Part shown: positions 45,493 to 57,467 of the stretch, one piece after another
How the letters are laid out: each line of letters starts with the position of its first letter
Numbering within the stretch: position 1 is the stretch's first letter
Assembly: GCA_024734495.1 (NCBI GenBank)
Contig: JALMQS010000153.1
Span: 11,333,715 to 11,397,714 of the forward strand
From: Forficula auricularia
Lineage: Eukaryota > Arthropoda > Insecta > Dermaptera > Forficulidae
Length of the DNA stretch: 64,000 nucleotides
Direction: 5' to 3'
Translations under genes and position numbers: made by a program
The notes under the pieces: model-generated
What the model saw: only the letters and a program-made list of their open reading frames with translations
What the model was told of the DNA's origin: nothing
Database searches by the model: none

Positions 45493-46491
45493 TGATTATT
45501 AGCTGTCCGTAATTATATGTTTTGAAAAAAATATTTTTTGAATAATGAATATTGATCAAAGAAAGATGAAAAAATATCAGTAAATCCTTTATAAATACTT
45601 TATTAGAGCATGCAACCATTTCTCTCGAAGAAGAAATTAATTTATATACTAAAATTTAAATAACTTATATATTTGTCCACTAATATTTTTCGACTTTTTT
45701 AATAATACATTTCACTATTTAAATTTATCTAAAAAGTGTTCTAAATTAAATATATATAATAATTTTAAAATTAATTTTTCTACCAAAATTTCAAATGAGC
45801 CGCGCAGTAATAAATTAAGAATTAATCCCATTATCCCATTAAATAATATCTCATTAAAACTTATATTATAAATTAAATATATATAATATATATAATATAT
45901 ATATATATAAATATTTAAAAATTAATTTGTCTACTAAAATTTCAAGAATTTATATTTTTCTTAAATTCAAAAAAAAAAATTAATTTTCGCGGTATGAATT
46001 ATTTCCAAAAAATTAAATATATATGTTTTAAAATTAATAAATTTTTCTACTAAAATTTCAAATGAGACACGCCGTAAATCCAATATTCTAAGCTATATTA
46101 GAGGAATATATTAATATATAGAGATATTCTAGATATAATATATAGAGAATAGAGATGTTTTATTTGAAAAATTTGACAATCTAGCAACTGTCATTGAATA
46201 TTAGTTGCTTTTTCTCCCACATGTTCCCCTGACAGCGCCACGGGTACTGTCTGACAAGGGCTTTTATATATAAGATAATTGTTGAACAAAAGAATAATGT
46301 TATATATTCTAATAATTTCGAACAAAAGAATAATGTTATATATAATGTTATATATTCTAATAATTTGAGAAAAAAATTTTTACCATCTTTAAATTGTTCC
46401 AAGGTATGACATGTTGTTATTTTTAATTTGTTGTTTGTGTGATAAGAAATTTTCATTGTATAAAAATTGTGTAATGATGAAATGTTTTAGG

Positions 46492-46525
46492 CTGATGATG
46501 ACATAATAGAAAATGTCAAAACGTT
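46492..46525 (+). ncRNA. Hammerhead-like motif with mutated GAAA box
   Basis: CTGATGA, stem II GACAT/ATGTC (6 bp with T-A), then AAAAC instead of GAAAC, GTT. Stem I AGG/CCT. Loss of the catalytic G (G12) predicts no activity. Confidence 0.5.
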
Positions 46526-46735
46526 CCTGGTAACAATAAAATAAAATAAAGAAAAATAAATGATAAAAATATGTTTTTTAAGTCAAAAAAGAATAAAACC
46601 AACACCTATTTAAATGAGAATTTGTATCCTCAAGAAGTTTAGTTATATTTAGTTATATATATAAATTAAAAAGTTATATTTATTTACACAGCCTGGAATT
46701 GAATATTTTCAATTTGAGATTGAAAGGATTACAAT

Positions 46736-47397
46736 TAGGGAATGCAATCCCGATCTAGATCTCGATCTATTTTATGAGATCAATCCCGAAGCATAAATTG
46801 GCGAGATCTCGCGAGATTGACGAGTTTGAGCGAGAGAACAAGAAGAAATTGATAAAGTGCTACATCGCCAACTTAATACGGGCCAACTTATAAGTGCAAA
46901 AGTGTTTATAGTGTATTTATAGTGTAAAATATCATAGTGATTTATATTCTTTGTAAATTTTTTCTGCTTTTTTTCTCTTATTTTTAATTTTTCAAATTTT
47001 TTTAATTTGTATTTAGATTTTATGAGCCATTTTTTTTCTTTGTGAATTTTTTTGTCTTTATCTATTATGAATTGTTTTTATTATATATATTTATACATTA
47101 TAATTAATTAATTTTTTGAAGAAAAACAGTGTAATCTTATAGTTGAGCATGGCTAAATGGCTTAGGCCCGAAGACAAAATAAAAAAAAAGCCTTCTCAGT
47201 TATTATTTTATTTTTGTTAATTTCTAAAAATTAAATTAAAAAGCGGATAATTGTTGTGTTCATTAGTAATAATAAGTAAATGATTATAAAGAATAAACAT
47301 TTTTTTTTAAATTAATGTTGTGTCTTACTTTACCACATAACAAGGTAAGAAGTTTTCATCGCGTTAGTCCCGCGAGATCTCGAACTTGCATTCCCTA
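46736..47397. mobile_element. Non-autonomous hAT element, 662 bp
   Basis: Termini TAGGGAATGCAATCCCGA and inverted TCGAACTTGCATTCCCTA, exact 8-bp target duplication ATTACAAT (46728-46735, 47398-47405). The TAGGG start fits hAT termini. It has subterminal GATCTCG repeats and no transposase. Confidence 0.85.
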
Positions 47398-47644
47398 ATT
47401 ACAATACTATCGAAATCCAACTATAACTAGTAAAAAAATCAACTGGTGTGTTTATTTTACGACACTCCTAATTTACAACCCCTTCCTCTTTTTTAATCGA
47501 ATTAAAAATTTGACACAACTAACAACTCATGACATTTGATAAATGTACTAATTTTAAAAAAAATCGTTAGAGCCGTTTTTGAAAAAATCAAAAAAAAAAC
47601 GAAAAATATTTTTTAATCAAAAGCTTGCTATACTCCTTCTAGCC

Positions 47645-47790
47645 CGAGGGGTGAACCAGGACCTAATATGCTGTACACCTACTTCCACTTGTACTTCCAA
47701 ATATTTCCAAGTACTTCCAAATATTTGCAAGTATTTCCAAAATAGTTCCAAAGAGGTGTACACCTACTTCCAGTCACGGATCACCCCTCG
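47645..47790. mobile_element. hAT-like MITE, copy 3 of the CGAGGGGTGAACC family
   Basis: 146 bp, inverted termini CGAGGGGTGAACC and GGATCACCCCTCG, 8-bp duplication TTCTAGCC (47637-47644, 47791-47798). The interior is a short degenerate tandem of ACTTCCAAATATTTCCAAGT. Confidence 0.85.
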
Positions 47791-49089
47791 TTCTAGCCTT
47801 TATCGAGCTTAAGTTTCGAATTCCGTAGCACTGGGACTTATGGTTGCGAAACGAAGGGGAGGAGGGTACGTACTGACCAATGGATTTTTGATCCTTCTTT
47901 GGCCTATGGGGACCACAATTTCCGATTTTATGCCCTAACTCCGGTTTCTAACTATTAAGGGCAACGATTTCTTCTGCCTAGAAGTTACAAAATGAAATTA
48001 ACATTTTTCATCTCCGAGATACAAGCTCTCAAAGAGTCAGGACCCAGACTAGCCATCGCAATACTTCCACATTATATGAATATAAATGTGAAAGTAAAAA
48101 AACACTCATTTACGTCTTCTTCTGTTTTCATGAATTTGTTTTTATTCATTGTTCTAATCAATGTATTTTTTTCATTTTTCAATACGCTATTTAAGTGATT
48201 TGTTTGGTAATTTCCCGAAGCTTTGGCTTGTATAAAGAATGACGAAAAAAATGTTCCATCTGCGGCATTAACTATGAAGGATGATGATAGATCGGACCGA
48301 ATGTCATCCGGAGGTATCCTCACTCGAAACTCTGTGCACAATGCACGCTTTATTTGACGAATTTCAATACCCAGCCCGGAAACAAGAGAATTTTTATGAA
48401 CATAAAAATAAAAAAAAGATTCCTTTTTTTTAGTAATTAATCAAACGAAGACTTGATATTTTTTTTTATTAATAATTAATGAAAAATTAAAAAGTTTTTT
48501 AAAAGTGAAAACATCTTTCTTAAAAGTGAGGGGATGTTTAATAAACCATGCACTAAATAAAATTTAAAAAAGCTTTATAAATTGGGAGATTTAGAATCTC
48601 AAGTCACAAGTTCCCCTTTAAGCTTTATCATTTTATTTCAGGAGAATGGATTTTATACGTTTAAAATTCTGGAACGAAGAACTTGATGATAAACATTCGG
48701 TTACATGATTTTGAGGTAAGCTACAGATTTTTTTTAACTTGAAATTAGAATGCAAATGGTTTCGTTTCGGTAAATGAATTAAAGGGGATAGCCAAGATTG
48801 AATCGTCTTTTAAGATTATTGCACTTTTCTTAGAGTGGGGCATAAGAAATTTTGAAGGACCTAGTTTCAATTCGTATTGGAGATAATGAGATAAATACTG
48901 ATTCGGGCCTTGTATAATGTAAGAAATTGAAATCCGTAAAATACAGTCTAAATCTGAAAAGAAAGACATGCGGATTTTGTTATGGTGGTGATTTGATTAT
49001 TTTGAAATAGATTAGACCCTAAAGATCTGTTTCTAATTCACGTGTAGAAAACTTTAAGGAACCTTTCCAATTAATATTAAGGTGACCAA

Positions 49090-49465
49090 CTACCATACAG
49101 GGTATGGTCAAGTATTGTAATAGGACATGAAAAAAATTTAGGGTCAAAAAATGAAAATCTTGGTAATTTACCAAACTCAACCAAATTTTGTATACATAAT
49201 CAGTGGGACTGCAGAAGTCTAAAAATGCAAAAACTAACCGCCCAAGATGGGGGGGGTCAAACAATGAAAATATAGGCTCTTGTATCAAACTCAAGCAAAT
49301 TTTGTATACATAATCACTGGGGCCCCAGGAGTCTAAAAATAGAAAAATTAACCCCCTCCGCTACATGATTATAAATAATTTTATTAAATATAAGAGAGGG
49401 GTCATGTTGTATGGTAAATTTAAGTGGATGGCCACATCAGAACACGTCAGCTTATTTAGAATGAA
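49090..49465. repeat. ~125-bp unit repeat, inverted relative to 2095-2480
   Basis: Units contain CCAAACTCAACCAAATTTTGTATACATAATCAGTGG. The right flank TTTTATTAAATATAAGAGAGG and GGATGGCCACATCAGAACACG is the inverse of the flank at 1995-2080, so whole elements are shared, not just units. Confidence 0.7.
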
Positions 49466-50041
49466 AAGGAGAACACAAATTAATTGAAGAAAAAAATATC
49501 CTAAAGAAAAAAAACATTATCTTCATTGCAACAATAATACACTACAATATGATAAATGAATAGTAAAAACATTTGTACTATTATATTGTACCTATTTATT
49601 TTTGACATGGCTATTTATTTTTATTTAAATGAGTACTTTTCCATTGAATGAATATTTTTTGTCATTGTATCATCATCTCTTAACAATATATTGGAAATAT
49701 CAGAACAAGGAATATGTCATCATATTGAATTTATCTATAAAATTTAAATAATCTCGATCCAATACGGAGATTTACAGATTAGTCTTAAAATATCGAAAAA
49801 GAGGACATGTAGAAGGACACTTTTCGGGGGGGGACAGAGCTTACAAAAGAAGAACGATTGGTCCCACCTTACAATTATCTGCATCGAGTTTTTAGTCTAA
49901 ACTGGTTTGACGCACTCACCCGCTTCCACTACCTTCCTGAATCAACGTCGTAACAATCCTAACATTCCAATGCTATATACAATCGTAGAATCTCATATTT
50001 TCTCTTTTTGATGATCTCTCCTCGGGAGGCTACTTTATCTA

Positions 50042-50330
50042 CAGAAAATTTTACTAAAAGAGACACAGAGAAAGAATTCATGGAGTAGCCCCAAGATCCG
50101 AACAGGAAGCTAATTTATCTCCAGAGAATTTTACCTGAAGAGAGACATAGAAAGTATCAATGAAGTAGCCATGAAGTTCGAATGGAAAGATAATTTTTCT
50201 AGAGAAAATTTTACCCGAAAAGACACAGATAAAGAATTCATGGAGCAGCCTCAAGATTCAAACGGAAATCTAGTCTAGTCTCCAGAAAATTTTATTCAAA
50301 GAGACACAGAGAAAGAATTCATGGAATAAG
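50042..50330. repeat. Minisatellite, ~81-bp unit, about 3.6 copies
   Basis: Units run CAGAAAATTTTA...AGAGACACAGAGAAAGAATTCATGGAGTAGCC with 10-20% divergence. Confidence 0.75.
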
Positions 50331-50645
50331 CCCCTACGTTAGGATTATCACGTAGTTTCTAGTTTGAGAAACTAGTATTCCGGGCATAAGATCCCAAACA
50401 GAAAGTAAAAATTGAAAATATTTTGTTTTGCCAAGAGAAGCAGAGTTGTTGAATCATAAAGATTAAAAAAGAGGTTGTCCTCTGCTTGGTGCATCATCTT
50501 TGTTTCTAAATAAATAATAATCCCACGGTTATGAGACTACCGATCATATCCAGTCTCACTTAGCAGGATCACCAGAATCTTAGATTCATCCCTTGTTGGG
50601 GTCCACATTTTTTAAAATTTAATTGAAAAATAAATAATAATAAAA

Positions 50646-51135
50646 TGCTCCTCCTCAATCAGCTTAGAAAACAGGAAGTTGCTATTGAAGACATATGTAT
50701 GGAGCATAGCCATGTACGGGTGTGAAACCTGGACAATTAGAGAAGCGGAGAGAAAGAGATTAGAGGCTTTCGAAATGTGGTGCTACAGAAGAATGATGAA
50801 TATCAAATGGATGGATAAAATTACAAATGAAGAAGTTCTTGGAAGAATTGGAGAAAGAAGAACCTTGTGGAAGAGTCTGAAGAAGAGAAGAGGTCAGATG
50901 ATGGAGCACACACTGAGACATGGGGGACTGCTTAGGGATATCTTGGAGGGGGAGGGGGGAAAGGGAAGGGGAAGATCCAGATTAGAATATTTCAACCAAA
51001 TAATTGGGGATATGGGATGCCAAACATTTAGAGAGGTCAAACAGCTGGCGGGGGAGAGAGTCGAGTGGAGACGGATTGTTGCATCGAACCAGTCTTAGGA
51101 CTGTATACTCAATGATGATGATGAATAAAATGAAA
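50646..51135 (+). pseudogene. RTE-like non-LTR retrotransposon 3' fragment
   Basis: 5'-truncated copy encoding the last ~140 residues of ORF2 (50679-51098): YGCETWTIREAERKRLEAFE, then MWCYRRMMNIKWMDKITNEEVL and a basic C-terminus ending in TAG. This post-RT C-terminal domain is common in insect RTE-type elements. The short 3' tail has a (GAT)n run, usual for RTE. RT catalytic motifs lie upstream of the truncation. Related copies: 25790-25860 and 61795-62575. Confidence 0.8.
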
Positions 51136-51969
51136 TGAAATAAATCATTTGTAATATAATACAAAAATATCAAATTCAAAATGACATGATTATTGATCAA
51201 TAACAAAAAATAAATAAATCCAACAAAAGCCCTCTCTATTCTTATTTTTTATTCTCCTCTGGCGATCATTCCATTGAATAGACTCGTTTTCTTTTTCATT
51301 ATTTGCTTTTTCATTTCGATTTGTTTGCTCAGTCAACTTTTAATAGTTCTGGAATTAAATTCTTCCGGATTCATTTAGAAAGAAGAATGAAACCGAGTCC
51401 TCGAACAAACTGGTTTATTTGTTTTTCTTGTCCTGTGTTCTCTCGATCTCTTTTCGCGTACATGATTCTTTACTTTGTTTTCTTTTGAAGTTGAAATTGA
51501 GAGCAAAAAAAAAAAATTATATTGTCTTCTTTTTGTTTTTGATCCTTTATTTAAAGTCATTCATTAAAAAAGTTTGCTTCTTGGCTTGTTTCGTTTCGCT
51601 CGATTTACATATTTTACAGGAATGAACTCGGCCAACAATACTTGTTAAGGGCAGTTGTGCTTTTATGTTTCCGTATATCATCAACAGACAATTTCAATAA
51701 CAATTCCGTAGCCGGAAGGTTAACACTTATTGTTATTCAGTGAGTGAGAAGTCCTGGCAACAATCCCTACTAGTAATGAATTTTTCTTAAATATAAAAAA
51801 ATATTATTTATTATTATTTATTTAGTTAATACGTTAGAAGTATTTTTTGGTGGACTGATAGATTTATAGATCAGGATTGGATGGACGTCAGTGCAAAAAT
51901 AAATAAGTCTTTATTATTATCATTTCCGTCCATAATTTGTATTAATTTGAAAGTTTATAACAGGAAAAC

Positions 51970-52165
51970 AAGGACAAGTTTTTATGTATAACTTTTCATT
52001 TATCAGCCAACGTTTCGTCGACCCTGCCGACCTCTTCAGGGCTTCAAATAGTCATGAAGAAGCCTTGAAAAAGTCGACAAAGTCGACGAAACGCTGGCTG
52101 ACAATCAAAAAAGTCACACATAAAAACTTGTCCTCACCTTCCCATTATAAACCTTCAAATTAATA
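51970..52165. repeat. Fold-back element with one hammerhead-like core
   Basis: Arms share GGACAAGTTTTTATG and CAGCCA(A/G)CGTTTCGTCGAC inverted. The right arm core is degraded (TTGAAAAAG for CTGAAGA). Confidence 0.75.
52009..52039 (-). ncRNA. Hammerhead ribozyme-like motif
   Basis: Minus strand: CTGAAGA, stem II GTCG/CGAC, GAAAC, GTT. Stem I AGCC/GGCT (4 bp). GUU is an allowed cleavage triplet. Confidence 0.6.
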
Positions 52166-52231
52166 AATAAGTCTACTTCCAATAAAAGATCATTTATTGG
52201 AAATGATTCCCCTTTATAATATTTTGAAACC

Positions 52232-52263
52232 GACGTTTCGGAGGATCCTCCCTCCTTCTTCAG
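52232..52263 (-). ncRNA. Hammerhead ribozyme-like motif
   Basis: Minus strand: CTGAAGA, stem II GGAGG/CCTCC, GAAAC, GTC. No stem I pairing is evident, so probably weak or inactive. Confidence 0.5.
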
Positions 52264-52634
52264 TCTAGGGATAAGCATCGATGGCCCATGTTTTTAAATA
52301 TGTACAGTATTTTTTTTTTTATTAAATTTGATAAATTACTGAGTCGGATATTGAGAAGGTATTAACAAAATATTTCTTTCAACAAAACATCGTTTTTTTT
52401 ACATGGACAATTTTCATGGAAATATTTCAGTTAATTTATGAATTTTGCCTTCTTTTCTGAATCCATAAATTTTATAATATACATGAATGTTTACATGTCG
52501 ATATAATCGTCACATCGATAGACACATCGATGGTGATCATAGATATTTTAACTATCGATGTTCATTCGTACTTCAGGGACAATGAAGGAAACATTTGGTA
52601 TAGAAACAGCAAAGAGGAATCCATAATATGCTTT

Positions 52635-52666
52635 CTGAAGAAGAAGGGCAGATCCTCCGAAACCTC
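52635..52666 (+). ncRNA. Hammerhead-like motif, degenerate
   Basis: CTGAAGA and GAAAC kept, but stem II is disrupted and the triplet reads CTC. Confidence 0.35.
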
Positions 52667-53264
52667 GGTTTCAAAATATTATAAAGAGAAAACATTTCGA
52701 CTCTTTTACTGAAAAAATTATCTTATTTATTTCTGGACTGCCCTCCACCCAATCCTGAGTTATTTATTTAAATTTTCCATTATGTACCTACTACAATTTT
52801 ATCGATGAAGAAGGCAGATGAAGATTGGAAAAAGCTTTAACAATATTTAATAATTTACAGAGAGCGTACCGATACTTGAAACTAATTTTCCTCTAATTGT
52901 AAGAAATACAATTGAAAAAACCTCGTTTTGATATCTCTAATACTTTTCGAATTATTCAATTTATAAAAAATCATTTTTTTCCCATTCACAGCCAATTTGT
53001 TTTCTTTTAATGAATGAAGCGATTTACTATAAAATGCTTTTTTTATATGTGTGTGAGTGTGTATGGGTGTGTGTTTTTATAGTTTTATTGACGTCATAAA
53101 AATTCCTTTAGGCTTTTAAATTTAAATCCTGCATAAATTAAAGGTAATAAATCATCAATTAGCACAGTGACCTAAAGATGAAAGGTGTTTATCAATATTT
53201 CCCAGAAATTAAGATAAACAAATAACAAAAACAATAACAAAGTTCATTTTTTTATAGTAAAGAT

Positions 53265-53670
53265 GTTTAATCTCAATTATTTCCGAAACGGTTGCTCCTA
53301 TCAAAAAAATGCAAAGGAACTTTTTTGTAGAGAAGTTAATATTCTACATATTTGAATTTAATTATTTTGATCTATGACCAATAGAATACGAGATATTATG
53401 AAAAAATTATATAGTTCGTGATTTGGCATTAAAAATCCAAACTGAATTATTTCCCGAAACGGTTTCTCCTATCAAATAAATATAAAGAAACATTTTTCTA
53501 GAGAATTTAATTATCTTCAAATATTACCTTAATAATGTTTACCTATGACAAATAGAAAACGAGAAATTATAAAAAAAGTAATTCTTTATTTTACATTAAA
53601 AATATAAAATATTTTTGTAGAGAATTTAATATACTCTTCAAATTTTATAATAACTATTCTTATCTACAAC
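53265..53670. repeat. Diverged tandem repeat, ~178-bp period
   Basis: AATTATTTCCGAAACGGTT...CTCCTATCAAA and TTTTTGTAGAGAA recur at about 53275, 53452 and (partly) 53625. Confidence 0.65.
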
Positions 53671-54044
53671 CAACAGAAAAAGAAATATTATTAAATTAAT
53701 AATTAAATTTGTAAAGGATTGTGTTAGAATTTTATATAAATTTACGAGTTTGAAAAAATAAAATAATAATTATGCCATAAAAAGAAAAAAATTTAAATTT
53801 CTACCAATATTAAGATAATAGAGACTTCTATACTTTGAATAGAATTTTATAATCAGAAAATAATAAGTTTTGGAATTTTCTACAATCGAATTTTAATAAT
53901 TCGAACCTACTTTAATTAAAACACTAGTAAAAACTTCGAAAAAATTTAAGAGGCAAATGGATTTATTTACCAAAAGGGTGAATTAGTCATGTACAAAAAA
54001 ATTAACTATAAGCTCGCGAATTAAGTAGAGGACATAAATTCTAA

Positions 54045-54170
54045 CCTTTGTTTATTTACACAGACGATTGAGGTGCCATCTCTCGGTTATCTTTCCAACT
54101 TAATCATGCTATCGTGCATGTCGAAGCACGCACCCGCAAATGTGTAGATAAAAATAATTGTTTTCTCTTT
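54045..54170. other. Shab: Unique GC-richer intronic island
   Basis: CGTGCATGTCGAAGCACGCACCCGC lies in AT-rich intron and has no repeat signature. Weak candidate for a conserved element. Confidence 0.2.
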
Positions 54171-56354
54171 GTTTGTGGTTATTTCTTTAAAGTTATTCAT
54201 TAAGTAAAAAAAGTTGGCTTCTTGCCTTTTGTTTTGTTTTCCTGATTTACATAAATTATATGGATCGAGGCAGCAAACGAAATTTGATGAGACAATTGGG
54301 CTCTTATATATCCGAGTGTATCATCATCATGAAGCTTCAATCCGGTCGTTGATAAATTGATTTCATTAAAAAAAACATCAATTAATCATTCAGTTGAGTA
54401 GTCTGACGTTTTATTAAGTTACTTAAATAAAAACAAAATTTTTTTCACCTTTTATTTATAATCCTTTCTCTTCCTTGATTTACTTCAGTCCTTGACTATT
54501 TTTTATCTAAAATATATGTAAATTCTTTACTTAAAAATATATTTTAATGATATAGTGTTAAATAATTTATTCTATCCGTTCACAAATTGGTATCCATATA
54601 TTTTTTCCTTATAACTCTTCTTCGGGAAACAAACATCCCTTTAAATCTTGGAACAGAATCATTGATGCGTAAAAGAATTCCGAATAGGGAACCTTTGTAG
54701 GAGCATGGCTTAATTTTTTGTCCCATAGTGACTAGTTTCAATTTAGACCACCAGATAGAGCGATCCGAAATTCTCAGTTTCCCAATAGGAATAAATTTGT
54801 TTGGGTCTTAACAAGATCAGCTAATGGGTTATTTTAACCTTTTTACTGTTTCAATTCTCTAAAATTTATTTGCTAATTATAACTGAAGAATTTTCATTAA
54901 TTTTTGAAGAAGTTACAAAACACGCCATTTTTTATTTAAATTTACATAGGTTTCATATAGAGAATTATTATTATTTTTTTTTCTAAATATCAACTATGAA
55001 AAATTCAATGAATAATTAGCTTCCATAAACGCCTCAATATTTCTAAAAATTGTTCTAAATTACAATCAAATCTATTTCTTCTTTTATAAAGTTTGATGGT
55101 GATGTTAATTACATATGAAAAGGAGATCTAGAAAACAGCCAGGTATTTTTATGACCAATATTTATGCTTTTAATATCGACGTTTCGATTTCTTAATAAAG
55201 CATAAAAATGGTGGTGTTGTTTTTTTAACCGAATAGCTGTCTACCCTCTAGACCTACTTTTCATATTATATCTTTTTTTCTTCTTCTTTTGAAATCGTGA
55301 ATATTCTATCTAAAGTAATGTCCTGAGGAAATTGTTCACTCAGATATTCTTATGGGAGAATAGATTTTGTTTTCTCTATATCATTGTGCCTATAGATGTC
55401 AGGAGAGGTCAATTCGCTGAATTTTGCGAGTAATTAATTCTGTATATCTGTAAAGATGTCACACCAATCGGAATTATCACCAATATTATCATAATTCTTT
55501 AATTCAGTGTATTATTTATTTCCAAATACGAAATTATATTATATTTATTTATTTATTTTCTAAAAAGATGATAGGTATATACTTTTCAATATTACAATAT
55601 AGAAATGTTTATATTCCTTTTTTTAAAGCCTTCTTTATTTCTTCATATATCAAAAAGTATCTTCTCGCTGTTTTATAAAATAATTTCAGACATAAGTTCG
55701 CCTCATATATCATCAGAAAACGTGGTAATATCGCTTTCGACTTTGACACTATAAAAAAATAAAAAAACTTGGATGAATCAAAAAATTGAAAGTTTCTCTT
55801 CTACGAAATTCACCCCACTGTTATTTGGAAATGTCATGTTTTTTTACAATATTTATCACTAAAAAGTTTGATTCAGTTTCCATTGAAGAGTGAAGAAGGT
55901 AGGGTTGGTTGGTCGTTTCAACGAACAAACTTTTTACGGCCCTGTCGCCAACTTTAATAAACTAACATCAATTGACAAACGAACACAATAATTGCAATCA
56001 TGGATTCGTTTTTTATCTCTCTTCAAGTTTTATCTTTTCTAATGAAGTATTTCATCAAAGTTTCACATACCTATCTATATTATATTGAAAAATTTTTATT
56101 AATTGTTTTAAAAATATAAATAAATATAAAACTTTTATAAAAATTACTCTTAAAACGTTTATTTAAAATCCAAACGTTACGGGAGAATTTCTCCTTTTAT
56201 TAATTGAATTTTAAGAAGTATGTATAAAAACCAACTAATAAACAGTTAAATAAAGTAAGTATGAATAAAAACCAACTAATAAACAAATAAATATTTTGAA
56301 AATAGACAATAATATTGTCATGGATTTGAAATAACCATGATTAAAAATCAAAAT

Positions 56355-56513
56355 GGCGGTCGGGTTGGTTGAGTGGGTAAAGTACATTCATCAAGCTAGC
56401 GCGGGTTCAAGCCCGACTCGCTGCAAACCAACTTTATTCTAATCCTTACATAATTGAGAAAAAAATAATTAATATAGTATCGTAAAAATGGTTAAAGCCG
56501 AGAAATTAAAAAA
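56355..56513 (+). mobile_element. tRNA-derived SINE, copy 1
   Basis: 159 bp. Pol III A box TGGTTGAGTGG (56366-56376) and B box GGTTCAAGCCC (56404-56414), then a tRNA-unrelated tail with AGTATCGTAAAAATGGTTAA and a poly-A end. Target duplication AAAAATCAAAAT (56343-56354, 56514-56525). Confidence 0.82.
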
Positions 56514-57290
56514 AAAAATCAAAATATAAATATTTACCTACGAAAAATTATTTTTCTTTAAAATTTTTTAATAACTATTAGAAAAATGGATTGTATCTGT
56601 GAGCTTTTGTAAAATGAATGTTAGTTGTTTAAAATTTCAATTATTTTTAAAATTGAACTTTTCTACAAATTCCGTTCTTTATTTAAAATTTTAGGATTCG
56701 AAAAGTCAAAATTTTGGTTAGTTGGATGGCTAGCTCTGGTATGGTACATTCGGAATTTTTTGATCTAATTGAATTATAACGAATAGTTCGTAAATTCTAG
56801 ATTATAAATATTGTTTTATGTGTCCCACATATAGGTATATCTCGTCATAATATATTATTTTTAAAATATTTATTTGTTTATAGTTGCTTTTTATTAATTT
56901 CTTAAGCAATTTTTTTTTTAATTTCTTAAAATTAAAAATAAAGGGTAAAATTCTCCCGAAACTCCTGGTTTTTCAAATAAATGTTTTAATATTGTTTTTT
57001 ATAAAAGTATTTTTAGAATTAAATTGAATTTATATTATATTTTTTGGAAAAAAAAATAGATTAAAAGAATATAAGAAATTAAATTCACAACAAAAATATT
57101 TCATTTAGATTATTATTTTCTGAACAATAAAATTAAATTCATGAAATTTAGGTATATTAAAAAAAATCATATCGCTAATATAGGAATTATTGTTAAAAAC
57201 ATTCCTTAAAAATAGTTATAAAGAATCCTTTGTCGACTTGAAATTTGAAATTCTGCCGAAAAGTTTGGATTTAAAATAAGCGTTTTAAAG

Positions 57291-57467
57291 AGGGGGGTCA
57301 GATAGGCTAGGCGGTAGCGTGTCATCCTGCTAACCAAGTGGACCCGGGTTCCAATCCGACTCGAGGCATCCGGCCAAAATCTGACCCCCGGTGTAGGGAC
57401 AAATTTAAATAAAATAAATAGTATCGTAAATGGCTTATGGCTGGAAAGGCCGAAAAGCAAAAAAAAA
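57291..57467 (+). mobile_element. tRNA-derived SINE, copy 2
   Basis: 177 bp. A box TAGGCTAGGCGG (57303-57314), B box GGTTCCAATCC (57347-57357), tail AGTATCGTAAATGGCTTATGG shared with copy 1, poly-A, and exact 10-bp target duplication CGTTTTAAAG (57281-57290, 57468-57477). The tRNA-like head differs from that of copy 1. Confidence 0.85.

Larger units (their letters stand above)
52185..52700. repeat. Fold-back element, widely spaced arms
   Basis: Left arm core on minus strand 52263-52232 and right arm core 52635-52666, both followed by GGTTTCAAAATATTATAAAG. About 370 bp of AT-rich sequence separates them. Confidence 0.7.

Noticed and set aside
45383..45619. 78-residue minus frame through the GC-rich island
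   Set aside because: Composition-driven by the hairpin island; no start context or homology.
56355..57467. Functional tRNA genes
   Set aside because: Pol III boxes are present, but acceptor-stem pairing and anticodon arms are not convincing, and poly-A tails plus target duplications mark them as SINEs.
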